DNA of 57,880 bases from an uncultured Saprospiraceae bacterium (lineage in GTDB: Bacteria; Bacteroidota; Bacteroidia; Chitinophagales; Saprospiraceae): assembly GCA_937928405.1 (NCBI GenBank), contig CALFWZ010000108.1, positions 1 to 57,880 on the forward strand, given 5' to 3'. The notes under the pieces are model-generated. The model was given only the letters and a program-made list of their open reading frames with translations, was not told the origin of the DNA and made no database searches. The translations under genes and the position numbers were made by a program. Within the stretch, counting starts at the first letter, position 1. Every line of letters begins with the position of its first letter. Positions 36,435-45,143 of this stretch are shown in pieces.

Positions 36435-36820
36435 ATGATAAACCCAGTAAGGCATACAAAATTACTTTTCCTCTTCTATCTAATATTCTCATGTAGTCTG
36501 TTGTTAGGCCAACCTCAAAACGCTATCAAATTCACCAAAATTGACAATACAAATGGTATAATGGAATCGGCATTGAAAAACAATATCAAGAAAAAGTCTT
36601 TGAAATTTTCCGTCGATTACATAATAAAAAAGAATATGCAGGAACAGGAATTGGCCTCGCTCTTTGCCTAAAAATAGTGCATCGTCACAATGGAAAAATT
36701 TGGTTTGAATCGCAGGCAGGTCATGGTACTACTTTCCACTTTACCATTTCTAAACAACTCACTGAATCTAAAAACATAAGAACAAGAAAAATAAAGAAAG
36801 GTATAAAACAAACAAAGTAG
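36435..36820 (+). pseudogene. Collapsed propeller-type sensor histidine kinase: signal peptide joined out of frame to HATPase end
   Basis: From ATG 36435 the first frame reads a signal peptide and [16 protein letters not shown], the usual start of a Bacteroidota two-component-regulator propeller kinase. From about 36557 a different frame reads [20 protein letters not shown], then [20 protein letters not shown] and [12 protein letters not shown], i.e. the N/G1, F and G2 boxes of a kinase ATPase domain, ending at TAG 36820. Everything between (about 700-1200 residues in intact relatives) is missing. AATGG occurs twice at the junction (36552-36556, 36560-36564), suggesting deletion between short repeats. 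The first frame alone (78 codons) is not a meaningful protein. Confidence 0.8.
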
Positions 36821-36904
36821 TTTAGAATTTTCAAACAAAAAAAACTAACTTTAGGTCTTACGCTCAAAAAGCCAGAATTCCTATAACAATCATAAATCTA
36901 GATA

Positions 36905-37786
36905 CTGGACCCTGCCACCATTAGCAAGCTCATCCCTGCCACCCTTTTACTCATTCTCGGGATCCTAGAAGCCTTAGGTGGTCTTTATTTGGAGGACAAG
37001 CGATCAAAAAACGATTTCACCATTGAGCTCCTAAGTTTGGTCACCCTTCCGACCCTCATTCAACCTGGTATTTTTTTGTTTGTCCTTTGGAGCATGAGCC
37101 ATCTATTTCCAGGCTTAGAGGATCATTATCTACATCTAGCCATTGGCTGGCAAATTCTGGCTTTTCTGTTGCTTGACGATCTAACACAATACTGGTGGCA
37201 CCGCTTATCTCATATCAGTCCTACCATGTGGAAATTACATCGACCACACCACGTAGTCGAAGAAATGGGCGTGCTCGTTACCTATCGCAACGCTACCCTA
37301 TACTATGCCTTGATGCCAGGAATTTGGTTTTCGGCACTGCTTGTTTTTCTTGGAATGGGCTACGTTTATTTATTTTATTTGCCATTTAAATTAGTCTTCA
37401 TTTTGCTAGCTCATAGCGAAACCAAATGGGATCGATTTTTATATAAATACAAAATCTTACATCCTTTAGCCTGGGTGCTTGAACGAGTCATTACGACCCC
37501 AAGCACTCATTATGCGCATCATGGTCTGACAGCAGAAGATGGTATTTCTCATCCCAATGGAAATTTTGGAAATCTGCTCTTTTTTTGGGACGTACTCTTT
37601 GGCACTGCTAAGATTACTCGCAAATATCCTGCAAAATTCGGCGCCTGGAATCGACTGAAGGAGCCTTGGTATGTTCAGTTATTCTTTCCCCTAATTCGCT
37701 CAAAAGATCCTCGGAGTGAACTACATTCTTTAAAAACAGATCAAGACTACGATCCTTCAAAAGCCTATAAGTCATTTGATAAATAA
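36905..37786 (+). CDS. Sterol desaturase/fatty acid hydroxylase family membrane protein, start codon unclear
   Basis: The membrane di-iron family is clear from its His clusters: HRLSH, HRPHH and HYAHH, plus several hydrophobic segments. Such enzymes hydroxylate or desaturate lipids, often carotenoids or sterols. Coding sequence extends upstream of the first usable TTG (36989): codons from 36905 read a normal first membrane helix, SKLIPATLLLILGILEALGG. A TAG closes the frame at 36899, and no ATG, GTG or TTG lies in between. CTG at 36905 may initiate, or the original start was lost, possibly in the event that produced the neighbouring kinase deletion. From 36905 the protein is about 293 residues. 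Confidence 0.8.
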   Translation: MDPATISKLIPATLLLILGILEALGGLYLEDKRSKNDFTIELLSLVTLPTLIQPGIFLFVLWSMSHLFPGLEDHYLHLAIGWQILAFLLLDDLTQYWWHRLSHISPTMWKLHRPHHVVEEMGVLVTYRNATLYYALMPGIWFSALLVFLGMGYVYLFYLPFKLVFILLAHSETKWDRFLYKYKILHPLAWVLERVITTPSTHYAHHGLTAEDGISHPNGNFGNLLFFWDVLFGTAKITRKYPAKFGAWNRLKEPWYVQLFFPLIRSKDPRSELHSLKTDQDYDPSKAYKSFDK

Positions 37787-37848
37787 TTATTGAATACTTA
37801 GCTTTCTAGAAAAAAAACTCAACCATTTCTATTGCTTTTTTGTTGGAA

Positions 37849-38014
37849 TAGCGTTTACGGGTGGAGATATTGCATAGGGAGAAAATAGAGATTTTATAAA
37901 TGGTCGAAAAACGCCCGGAGCCTAATAGCCAAAGCTATTAAGGTGAGGACGTGACGAAGGACAGTAATAAAATATCATTTGATTCCCGTACAAAATTTCT
38001 CTACATAAACGCTA
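37849..38014. repeat. 166-bp inverted-repeat element (MITE-like or structured RNA)
   Basis: Ends TAGCGTTTA (37849-37857) and TAAACGCTA (38006-38014) are exact inverted repeats. Interior blocks also pair in order: GGGA with TCCC, GATTTTAT with ATAAAATATC, and a central hairpin TAATAGC-caaa-GCTATTA (37923-37940). The whole element can fold as one long hairpin. AGCGTTTA also starts the repeats at 17338 and 24114. Confidence 0.5.
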
Positions 38015-38036
38015 ATAATTAAGCTGTAAAATTGCT

Positions 38037-38044
38037 TAATTTTG
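38037..38044 (+). promoter_or_regulatory. Bacteroidota -7 element (TAATTTTG) for yaaA
   Basis: Perfect TAnnTTTG match 42 bp before ATG 38087. It overlaps an earlier in-frame TTG at 38042, so transcription from here excludes that upstream start. Confidence 0.45.
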
Positions 38045-38086
38045 CCGCCGATCTATGACTTTAATATTTTAACAATTAGACTATTT

Positions 38087-38848
38087 ATGATTATTCTCTT
38101 ATCTCCCGCAAAGACCTTGGACTTGAGTCCCGTTACCCATCCTAAGGCTACCCAACCTCGCTTACTGGACTTCAGTAAAACCCTTGTTGGTGAACTAAAG
38201 AAAAAGAAAATGGGAGACCTGAAAAAACTAATGAAGGTTAGTGATAAGATTGCCACACTTAATGTAGAAAGATTTCAATCCTTTAAAACACCTTTTACTC
38301 ATAAAAATGCTAAGCCAGCCATTCTAGCCTTTAAAGGAGATGTTTACACTGGTTTAGAGGCCGATAGTTTTAATAAAACAGAACTTAATTTTTCGCAAAA
38401 ACATATCCGAATTCTATCTGGCTTGTACGGTCTCTTAAAACCGCTCGATTTGATGCAACCCTATCGACTCGAAATGGGTACGCCACTAAAAACAGGGAAA
38501 CTAAAAAATCTCTACGAATTTTGGGATAATCGGATTACAGATTTACTCAACGAAGATTTTAAAAAATCAAAATCTACCGTTTTTCTCAACCTTGCTTCGC
38601 AAGAATATATGAAGTCGGTTCAAAAAGATCGTTTACAGGGTCCTTTGGTTAATATTCATTTTAAAGAAAATCGAGATGGTAAATTAAAAGTGATTGCTTT
38701 TAATGCTAAAAAGGCGCGAGGTGCGATGGCGAATTTAATTGTAAAAAATAAAATTAAATCGGTAAATGGTTTGTATGGATTAGCAGTAAATGGATATGTA
38801 TATGATGAAAGCTTATCAGATAAAGAAAATTTGTGTTTTGTAAAATAG
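38087..38848 (+). CDS. yaaA: YaaA family peroxide-stress protein (DUF328)
   Basis: 253 residues, the normal family length, starting MIILLSPAKTLD as in E. coli YaaA. Further hallmarks are PAILAFKGDVYTGL, LSGLYGLLKPLD, PYRLEMGT, FLNLASQEYMKSV and the KKARGAMA helix. In E. coli, YaaA limits intracellular iron and protects DNA during peroxide stress; the fold binds DNA. ATG 38087 is chosen over an in-frame TTG at 38042 because the family begins here. Confidence 0.95.
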   Translation: MIILLSPAKTLDLSPVTHPKATQPRLLDFSKTLVGELKKKKMGDLKKLMKVSDKIATLNVERFQSFKTPFTHKNAKPAILAFKGDVYTGLEADSFNKTELNFSQKHIRILSGLYGLLKPLDLMQPYRLEMGTPLKTGKLKNLYEFWDNRITDLLNEDFKKSKSTVFLNLASQEYMKSVQKDRLQGPLVNIHFKENRDGKLKVIAFNAKKARGAMANLIVKNKIKSVNGLYGLAVNGYVYDESLSDKENLCFVK

Positions 38849-38987
38849 ATAGAATTTTCAAACACCACTTCTGTCCATTCAGTCTTTTTTTGGTCACTTC
38901 ATGAAAAAAATATTTTCTATTGTAGCGTTTCTTAGCTAAACCTCATCTAAGAAGCAACAAAGAATTTATAAACTCAACTAAAGCAGC

Positions 38988-39785
38988 ATGAAGTATCCAT
39001 TTTTATTTATCGTTCTATTAACCCAGCTTATCGTTTTAACTACCGCCTGTAATAAAGACGAACCAATTTTAGAACAAGAATCGACTCAAACCGAAGAAAA
39101 ACTTATCAGAGTAAACCGAGGAGGAACGGATACTTATCGATTCTATTATGATGGTGAGACTTTGATAGAATTTCAACAGGACTATTGGGTGCTCGATCCG
39201 TCAACCAACGAGCCAACCCTTCGGACCAAATCCAATATTCTAGCATATAATGACGACCGCTTGGAAAAAATCACCAATGAAAGTACGGTCATTACCTACG
39301 AATATCCAGAAAATGATATGGTTGTTAAATCCTTCCATTCTCAATTTCCTGACGCAGTAATGGTTTATAAAAACTATCAAAATACTCAAACCCTTCGAGT
39401 AGAGGTCGATTACCAAGACGATCTTAGCACTTATTTTAATACCAACTTTGACCTAGATGGAAATTTCTTATTCGCGCAAAATGATATAAATATTTCAGTA
39501 GAAGATGCCTTTCCAGGATTCTATTTTATGAGTCCATACTATGGAACTTATATGTATAATGAAAACCAGCATCCATTTAAAAATTTCCCATTAGAAATCC
39601 AGCTGGCACTTCATCAATTACCTGTCAATAATTGCGTAAATTCCATTATTCGAAATAACAAAAGGATAGAATATACTTACGAATTCAATGAAGATGGATT
39701 TCCAACGAGACAATGGCCAATCACGATTTATCCAGCATCGAATGATACGTTAGATCATGGATTAGTCGAATATTTTTATGAATAG
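38988..39785 (+). CDS. Lipoprotein of unknown function (YD/DUF4595-like)
   Basis: 265 residues with a lipoprotein signal ending TTAC (Cys near 21). The mature part has repeated short strands typical of YD-like Bacteroidota lipoproteins: YRFYYDGETLIEF, ILAYNDDRLEKITNES, ITYEYPENDMV, YTYEFNEDGFPTR and VEYFYE at the end. Function unknown; it probably sits on the outer membrane. No partner gene is evident. Confidence 0.75.
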   Translation: MKYPFLFIVLLTQLIVLTTACNKDEPILEQESTQTEEKLIRVNRGGTDTYRFYYDGETLIEFQQDYWVLDPSTNEPTLRTKSNILAYNDDRLEKITNESTVITYEYPENDMVVKSFHSQFPDAVMVYKNYQNTQTLRVEVDYQDDLSTYFNTNFDLDGNFLFAQNDINISVEDAFPGFYFMSPYYGTYMYNENQHPFKNFPLEIQLALHQLPVNNCVNSIIRNNKRIEYTYEFNEDGFPTRQWPITIYPASNDTLDHGLVEYFYE

Positions 39786-40329
39786 ATCGGAATTTCTGTA
39801 AGGATAAAATCCCTTTTCAGCAAACGTTTCTGGCAGTAAAGAATTAGGAAAAGTAGGAATAGCAATTTTAGAAAGTAGGTCATCATCATGGAGAAAAGAA
39901 ACCATTTACAACCTCAAGAGCAACTTCAAAGGCAAATTCAATTATTTTCACTTTAAGAAAAAAAAGGACTTAATCGATTAAAATAGCAGGTAGCTACCTG
40001 TTTATGCTTGCCCAATTTGAGATTGTGGTTGCGGTTGATATGTTTGTAAAAATTATCTTTGCAAAAAGTGCCGGAAGAAATTTTTCATCTTTATAGATAG
40101 ATTGAACACCCCTTCTTGCTTCCCGCTATTGCCCAACAGAAGGGAGCAAGAAGCAATTAAATTCCAAATCCAATTGAAAGACGAAGTTTCTTTAATGCAT
40201 ATTTTTACTCTCAACTCTTGCTTCACATGAATATATAAAAAATATCAAAAAACACTAGATTTCGATAATAAAGCACTATATTGCGGGTGTTTTTCTGGCC
40301 CCACTTCCCACACTCCTATCGTAAAACCA
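39786..40329. other. Intergenic region with small coding-like fragment, palindrome and hairpin
   Basis: Contains a 57-codon open stretch without a start codon (39808-39981; GSKELGKVGIAILESRSSSW then KETIYNLKSNFKGK) that looks protein-like, a 14-bp perfect palindrome CAGGTAGCTACCTG (39987-40000), a TATCTTTG -7 element (40054-40061) and a hairpin (40113-40152; TTCTTGCTTCCC with GGGAGCAAGAA, one bulge). The CotH gene's mRNA may have a leader of up to 260 nt, or a small RNA may start at the promoter. Confidence 0.5.
40054..40061 (+). promoter_or_regulatory. Bacteroidota -7 element (TATCTTTG)
   Basis: Perfect TAnnTTTG followed by C, with TTG triplets 17 and 22 bp upstream. It lies 268 bp before the CotH gene. 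Confidence 0.4.
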
Positions 40330-43300
40330 ATGGACATGAACAAGATTCTATTATATCCCCTATTCAGCCTTTTATTCTTTTTCTTCAGTACCGCTTCACT
40401 ACATGCACAAATTTATATCAATGAATTTTTGGCATCCAATGAAACAGGAATCACTGATGAAGCAGGTAATTTTGAAGACTGGATCGAAATTTTTAATGCT
40501 GGAAATGAACCAGTAAACTTAGCAGGCTATTATTTTTCTGATGATCCGACAGAGCCACTACTCTGGCAAATCCCTGCGGGTGGAGATCCTAGCCTTACTA
40601 CGGTGCCAGCAGAAGGCTACCTAATTTTTTGGGCTGATAAAGATACGGAGGATGGTCCCAACCATCTTGATTTAAAACTAGGTGCTAGCGGTGAGGCCAT
40701 CATCTTAACCCAACCAGATGGTAGTACAACGGTGGATGAAGTCGTTTTTGGTTCACAATCAGATGATATTTCTAGTGGAAGAGCAACCGATGGAGCGGAT
40801 GATTTTGTGTTTTTTCCGTCACCGAGTCCAGGATCAAAAAATGAAGCTACTGGAATACCAACATATACAGTTAATTTTGAAATTCCATTAGTAAGTGGTC
40901 TTGATGATGGAGAAGAGTTTCCTAGTGGCCAAGTCCGTCTAAATAGCCAAGATATAGAAATGATTGAAAATCTTGGTGGTTCAACAACCGCTGGTCTTCG
41001 TTTTACAAATATTAACCTCCCTCCCGACGCCGTAATTAACCAAGCGCGACTAAAATTTATAGCGGAGGAGATACAAACAGGGTCCGCCAATCTCAACATC
41101 CACGGAGACTTTTCAGGTGATACCGCTCCCCTAGAAGCACTCAACAATAATATTACTCAACGCCCCCTTACTAATACCTCAATTAATTGGATTCCCGAAC
41201 CATGGCCCGTCATAGGAGCAGAACATGTTTCACCTGACCTTTCGGATTTGATGACAGAAATCATCACTCAATCAAGTTGGGAAGCTGGAAATGCGATAAC
41301 TTTTATCATCTCTGGCGTTGGAACAAGAACAACTTTTTCTTATGATCAAAGTCCTTCTAAATCTGCCAAATTATTAATTGAAGCGGAAATTCCATTACCA
41401 ACCGATCCGATTCCTACTGTTTATATCAACGAGATTTCAGCTAATTCTTCCAGCCACACCGATGAAAGCGGCACCAAAGAAGATTGGGTAGAAATTTATA
41501 ATCCAAATGAAGAACCAGTAGATTTAAGTGGACTATACCTTAGTGATAAAATTAGTGATCCTACCAAATGGCAAATCAACAGTGGAACCATCGTTCCAGC
41601 CAATGGCTACCTCGTTTTTTTCACTGATAATGATGAAGAAGATGGTCCATTACACACCAATTTTAGTTTAAAAGCAGGTGGAGAAGATGTGGTATTATCG
41701 CAGTTACTCCTTGATGGCTTAAGAACCATTGATGTCGTCTCTTATGAAGATATGCCCTTTATGGCAACTTATGGTCGTGAAATGGATGGTTCCAATAATT
41801 TCGTTTTATTCGGAACGGTCACTCCAGAAGGCACTAATAATCAAGGCAAATTATACTTACCATCACCGACTTTTTCTGTAGCCAGCGGTGCTTATGAAAA
41901 CACACAAACCGTTTCAATTAGTTCGTCAGAACCAGGCACTACAATCTACTATACTAGCGATGGCAGTGACCCAGATAACTTTTCTTCCGTTTATAATGGC
42001 TCCGCCATTTCGGTTAGTGAGACGTCAAGTCTAAAAGCGATCGCTAGAAAATCAGGATACGCCAATAGCCTACCAGCAGATGCAACTTACTTGATTAATG
42101 AAAATAAAAATATTCCAATTCTATACATTACCACAGACCCTGACAATTTTTTTGACGATGAAACAGGAATTTATGTTGATGGAACCAACGGGGTAATAGC
42201 CTACTGTGCTTCCGAGCCGGTAAATTGGGCTAGAGACTGGGAACGCCCCATTAATTTAAAAATGTTTTTGCCAGATGGCACCTTAGCTTTTGATGTCAAT
42301 GCAGGAGTAGAAATCAATGGAGCCTGTTCTAGGAACAGAGCCATGAAAAGTTTAGGAATCAACCTTAGAGAAAAAGAATTTGGCGACGAAGCCATTGAGT
42401 ATCCTCTATTTCCAGAACGAGATCATGATTTCTACCAGCGTCTTAAGCTTAGAAATAGTGGACAAGATTTTAGAAGGCTTGGATTTAGGGATATGATTAA
42501 TCAAAATTTAATTACGGGTAAATTGGATATTGATCTGCAAGCAGGAAGACCCGCTTTATTATATCTCAACGGAACATTTTGGGGCATTCATAATATCCGA
42601 GAAAAATTTGCTGGTGAATATTTTGAAGCCATTTATGATCTTGATGAAGATGATCTAGATATCATCAAAAGTCCTGGCCTGCCTTGGCGAAGTGAACGAA
42701 AAGGCACCGATGATATATATAATGCACTTTTCGATATCGTAGCTGCTAGCAATATGTCCGAAGAGGAGGACTGGAATTATTTTCAGTCTCAAGTGGATGT
42801 CAATGAAATGATGAATTATTGGATTACTATGACGTACATGAATAACTACGACTGGCCTGCCAATAATTTAACGGTTTGGAGAGAAAGAAAAGAGGGCGCA
42901 AAATGGAGATATGGGATGGCCGATACGGATGGTAGTACCCAAAATAATTTAACCTCAGGTGGCGTAGCAGAACCAAGCTATAATAAATTCGCATTCATCA
43001 ATGATCCTAATAATTCCGAATGGCCCAATCATTCCAACAGCACTTTATTTTTAAGAAAATCATTAGATCGAGAAGCCTTTAGAAATGAATTTATTCAACG
43101 ATCTTGTAGTATCATTGAACTAGTTTATGACGAGTCAAGAGTCAATACTTTTATTGATGAGGCCGTTGGTCAGTTTGAGCCTAATGTACAAGACCATATT
43201 GATCTTTGGGCATTTGATAATGCTATGGGTGGCAGTATTTATAGTTGGAATGATTGGATAGATTTGTACCGAGATTTTTACGAACAAAGACCTACCTACT

Positions 43301-44601
43301 GGAGAGCACAACTCAATGATTTTTATAGTTTAAATGGTTATTATGATTTAACCGTCAGCTTCCATGCGAATTCAGGAGGAGATGTTGTTGTCAATACCAA
43401 TGAAATGAATTTACCTTATAACTATGTAGGCACTTATTTTAAAAATATTCCACTAAGGTTAAAAGCGGTGGCTAAGCCAGGTTATGAATTTCAGTATTGG
43501 TTAGAGACCGGAGATACCAACGCGGAGATAGATTTTGTTGGAAATGCTAATACAACGCTTACGCCAATTTTTCAATTTAACGATTGCAATGAAATTGAAC
43601 CAGGAACGCCCTGTGATGATGAGGATATTTGCACGATTAATGACCAATACGATACTAGCTGTAATTGTGTGGGCACCTTCCTTGATGCAGATGAAGATCA
43701 AATTTGTGCAGCAGAAGATTGTGATGATAACAACCCCGACCTTCCTACTAGTCCTGGTACCGCTTGTGATGATGGAAATGCACAAACCGCCAATGATACC
43801 ATTCTAGCGGATGGTTGTACTTGTCAAGGAACCATCCTTCCACCCGTTGGAGAATATTGTGAATCTAAAGGAGATTTCCCATGGCATGATTATATTACCA
43901 ATGTTCGGATTAATACGTTGAATAATTTTTCAGGAAAATCTAAATATTCTGATTTCACCAACCTTTCAACCAATTTACTGCGGTCTGTTTCCTATGAAAT
44001 AAGTTTGACGGCTAGTTTCAGTTATACGACCTATGATGAATATTGGAACGTATGGATTGATTATAATCAGGATGGTATATTTTCAGAATCATCGGAACTA
44101 GCCTTTTCTGGCGTACTTAACGCCCCATCTATACCCGCAGAACCAGCTTCTATTAGCGGAAGCATCACCGTTCCTGCCAATGCCGGATTTGGTCCAACTC
44201 GAATGCGGGTTTCTATGAAAAGAGGATCAGCCCCAACTCCTTGTGAGCTATTTGGTTTTGGAGAAGTAGAAGATTATACTATCCGGATTACTTCACCACA
44301 AAGTATCACCAGAGCTGCTTCCAATCTACCAAAAAATAGTACTGATTTTGATTCCGAAATAGTCATTTTTCCAAATCCCGCTGACAAACGCGTAAATATT
44401 AAATTAGAAAAAGCGTTGGAATTAATAGAGCTGGAGATCTTCGATTTTACTGGTAAAAAGATAGAAACACGAATGGGCAAATCCGGAAAAGACAGTTATC
44501 AATTGGATGTTTCTACCTGGCCGAAAGGTACGTATTTTGTTGCTTTAAGATTGGCAGAAGGTCACAGAATTACCAAACGTTTTGTAGTAGGGGCTCGGTA
44601 G
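40330..44601 (+). CDS. Giant CotH-kinase surface protein with lamin-tail and GEVED domains, T9SS cargo
   Basis: 1423 residues, signal peptide ending LHAQ. Order: lamin-tail domain (26-160), a beta-sandwich segment (175-355), second lamin-tail domain (365-500), chitobiase/beta-hexosaminidase C-terminal-like domain (510-590, TIYYTSDGSDPD), CotH kinase-like domain (595-1010), divergent InlB-type repeat (1030-1085), Asp/Cys-rich segment (1090-1180), GEVED (1185-1325, FGFGEVEDYT) and a type A sorting domain (FPNPADKRVNI, GTYFVALRL). CotH of Bacillus phosphorylates spore-coat proteins; here the domain is extracellular and activity is uncertain. The Asp/Cys-rich plus GEVED portion resembles the protein at 29565. 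Confidence 0.9.
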   Translation: MDMNKILLYPLFSLLFFFFSTASLHAQIYINEFLASNETGITDEAGNFEDWIEIFNAGNEPVNLAGYYFSDDPTEPLLWQIPAGGDPSLTTVPAEGYLIFWADKDTEDGPNHLDLKLGASGEAIILTQPDGSTTVDEVVFGSQSDDISSGRATDGADDFVFFPSPSPGSKNEATGIPTYTVNFEIPLVSGLDDGEEFPSGQVRLNSQDIEMIENLGGSTTAGLRFTNINLPPDAVINQARLKFIAEEIQTGSANLNIHGDFSGDTAPLEALNNNITQRPLTNTSINWIPEPWPVIGAEHVSPDLSDLMTEIITQSSWEAGNAITFIISGVGTRTTFSYDQSPSKSAKLLIEAEIPLPTDPIPTVYINEISANSSSHTDESGTKEDWVEIYNPNEEPVDLSGLYLSDKISDPTKWQINSGTIVPANGYLVFFTDNDEEDGPLHTNFSLKAGGEDVVLSQLLLDGLRTIDVVSYEDMPFMATYGREMDGSNNFVLFGTVTPEGTNNQGKLYLPSPTFSVASGAYENTQTVSISSSEPGTTIYYTSDGSDPDNFSSVYNGSAISVSETSSLKAIARKSGYANSLPADATYLINENKNIPILYITTDPDNFFDDETGIYVDGTNGVIAYCASEPVNWARDWERPINLKMFLPDGTLAFDVNAGVEINGACSRNRAMKSLGINLREKEFGDEAIEYPLFPERDHDFYQRLKLRNSGQDFRRLGFRDMINQNLITGKLDIDLQAGRPALLYLNGTFWGIHNIREKFAGEYFEAIYDLDEDDLDIIKSPGLPWRSERKGTDDIYNALFDIVAASNMSEEEDWNYFQSQVDVNEMMNYWITMTYMNNYDWPANNLTVWRERKEGAKWRYGMADTDGSTQNNLTSGGVAEPSYNKFAFINDPNNSEWPNHSNSTLFLRKSLDREAFRNEFIQRSCSIIELVYDESRVNTFIDEAVGQFEPNVQDHIDLWAFDNAMGGSIYSWNDWIDLYRDFYEQRPTYWRAQLNDFYSLNGYYDLTVSFHANSGGDVVVNTNEMNLPYNYVGTYFKNIPLRLKAVAKPGYEFQYWLETGDTNAEIDFVGNANTTLTPIFQFNDCNEIEPGTPCDDEDICTINDQYDTSCNCVGTFLDADEDQICAAEDCDDNNPDLPTSPGTACDDGNAQTANDTILADGCTCQGTILPPVGEYCESKGDFPWHDYITNVRINTLNNFSGKSKYSDFTNLSTNLLRSVSYEISLTASFSYTTYDEYWNVWIDYNQDGIFSESSELAFSGVLNAPSIPAEPASISGSITVPANAGFGPTRMRVSMKRGSAPTPCELFGFGEVEDYTIRITSPQSITRAASNLPKNSTDFDSEIVIFPNPADKRVNIKLEKALELIELEIFDFTGKKIETRMGKSGKDSYQLDVSTWPKGTYFVALRLAEGHRITKRFVVGAR

Positions 44602-44681
44602 TAGAAAGGCGTTTTTCATCAAATTTCAACATGAAAAAGGTGAAAGGTCAATCACTCCATTGAATTGCAAAATTGAAAATA

Positions 44682-45140
44682 ATGTTTCTAGAAAGATTAG
44701 TTTTATTGATGTTCTTTTTTTCGTTGCATCTAATACCAATAAACGCACAAAATTTGTCAGAACACCAATGGAAAAATAGAATTTTGATTATCCAGTTTGA
44801 TCACGCCGAACAAGAAAATTATTTGGAGCAAATACAACTTCTAAAAGACCATCAGCAAGGATTAAAGGAACGTAAATTAGTCGTTTACCAAGTGTGTGAT
44901 GATTTGTATAAAATGAATTTAAAGGAAGATTCCTCATGGGATAAAGTGGATGGTAATTTTTTTGAAAAAATCTCTCGGGAAAAAGAAACCAATTTTTCAA
45001 TTCATTTGATTGGCCTAGACGGTGGAACTAAACTTCATAAATCAAAGGTGCTAACCATGAAGGAGTTATTTGCCATCATTGATCGTATGCCGATGCGCAG
45101 ACAAGAGATGAGGAATTCGAAGCCATCAAAAAACTTATAA
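44682..45140 (+). CDS. DUF4174 secreted protein
   Basis: 152 residues with a signal peptide (MFLERLVLLMFFFSLHLIPINAQ). The mature part fits DUF4174: HQWKNRILIIQFD opening, ERKLVVYQVCDD, SIHLIGLDGGTKLHKS and the closing IDRMPMRRQEM. The family has a thioredoxin-like fold of unknown function. ATG 44682 is preferred to an in-frame TTG at 44673. It overlaps nothing; the next gene converges 3 bp away. Confidence 0.85.
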   Translation: MFLERLVLLMFFFSLHLIPINAQNLSEHQWKNRILIIQFDHAEQENYLEQIQLLKDHQQGLKERKLVVYQVCDDLYKMNLKEDSSWDKVDGNFFEKISREKETNFSIHLIGLDGGTKLHKSKVLTMKELFAIIDRMPMRRQEMRNSKPSKNL

Positions 45141-45143
45141 AAA

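Larger units (their letters stand above)
37787..38086. other. Intergenic region with inverted-repeat element and yaaA promoter
   Basis: Holds the 166-bp inverted-repeat element at 37849-38014 and a TAATTTTG element at 38037. The first 60 bp is AT-rich without features. Confidence 0.6.

Noticed and set aside
36435..36671. A 78-residue secreted protein
   Set aside because: The frame is the start of a sensor kinase that runs into an out-of-frame ATPase domain; the tail after residue ~41 is a frameshift product.
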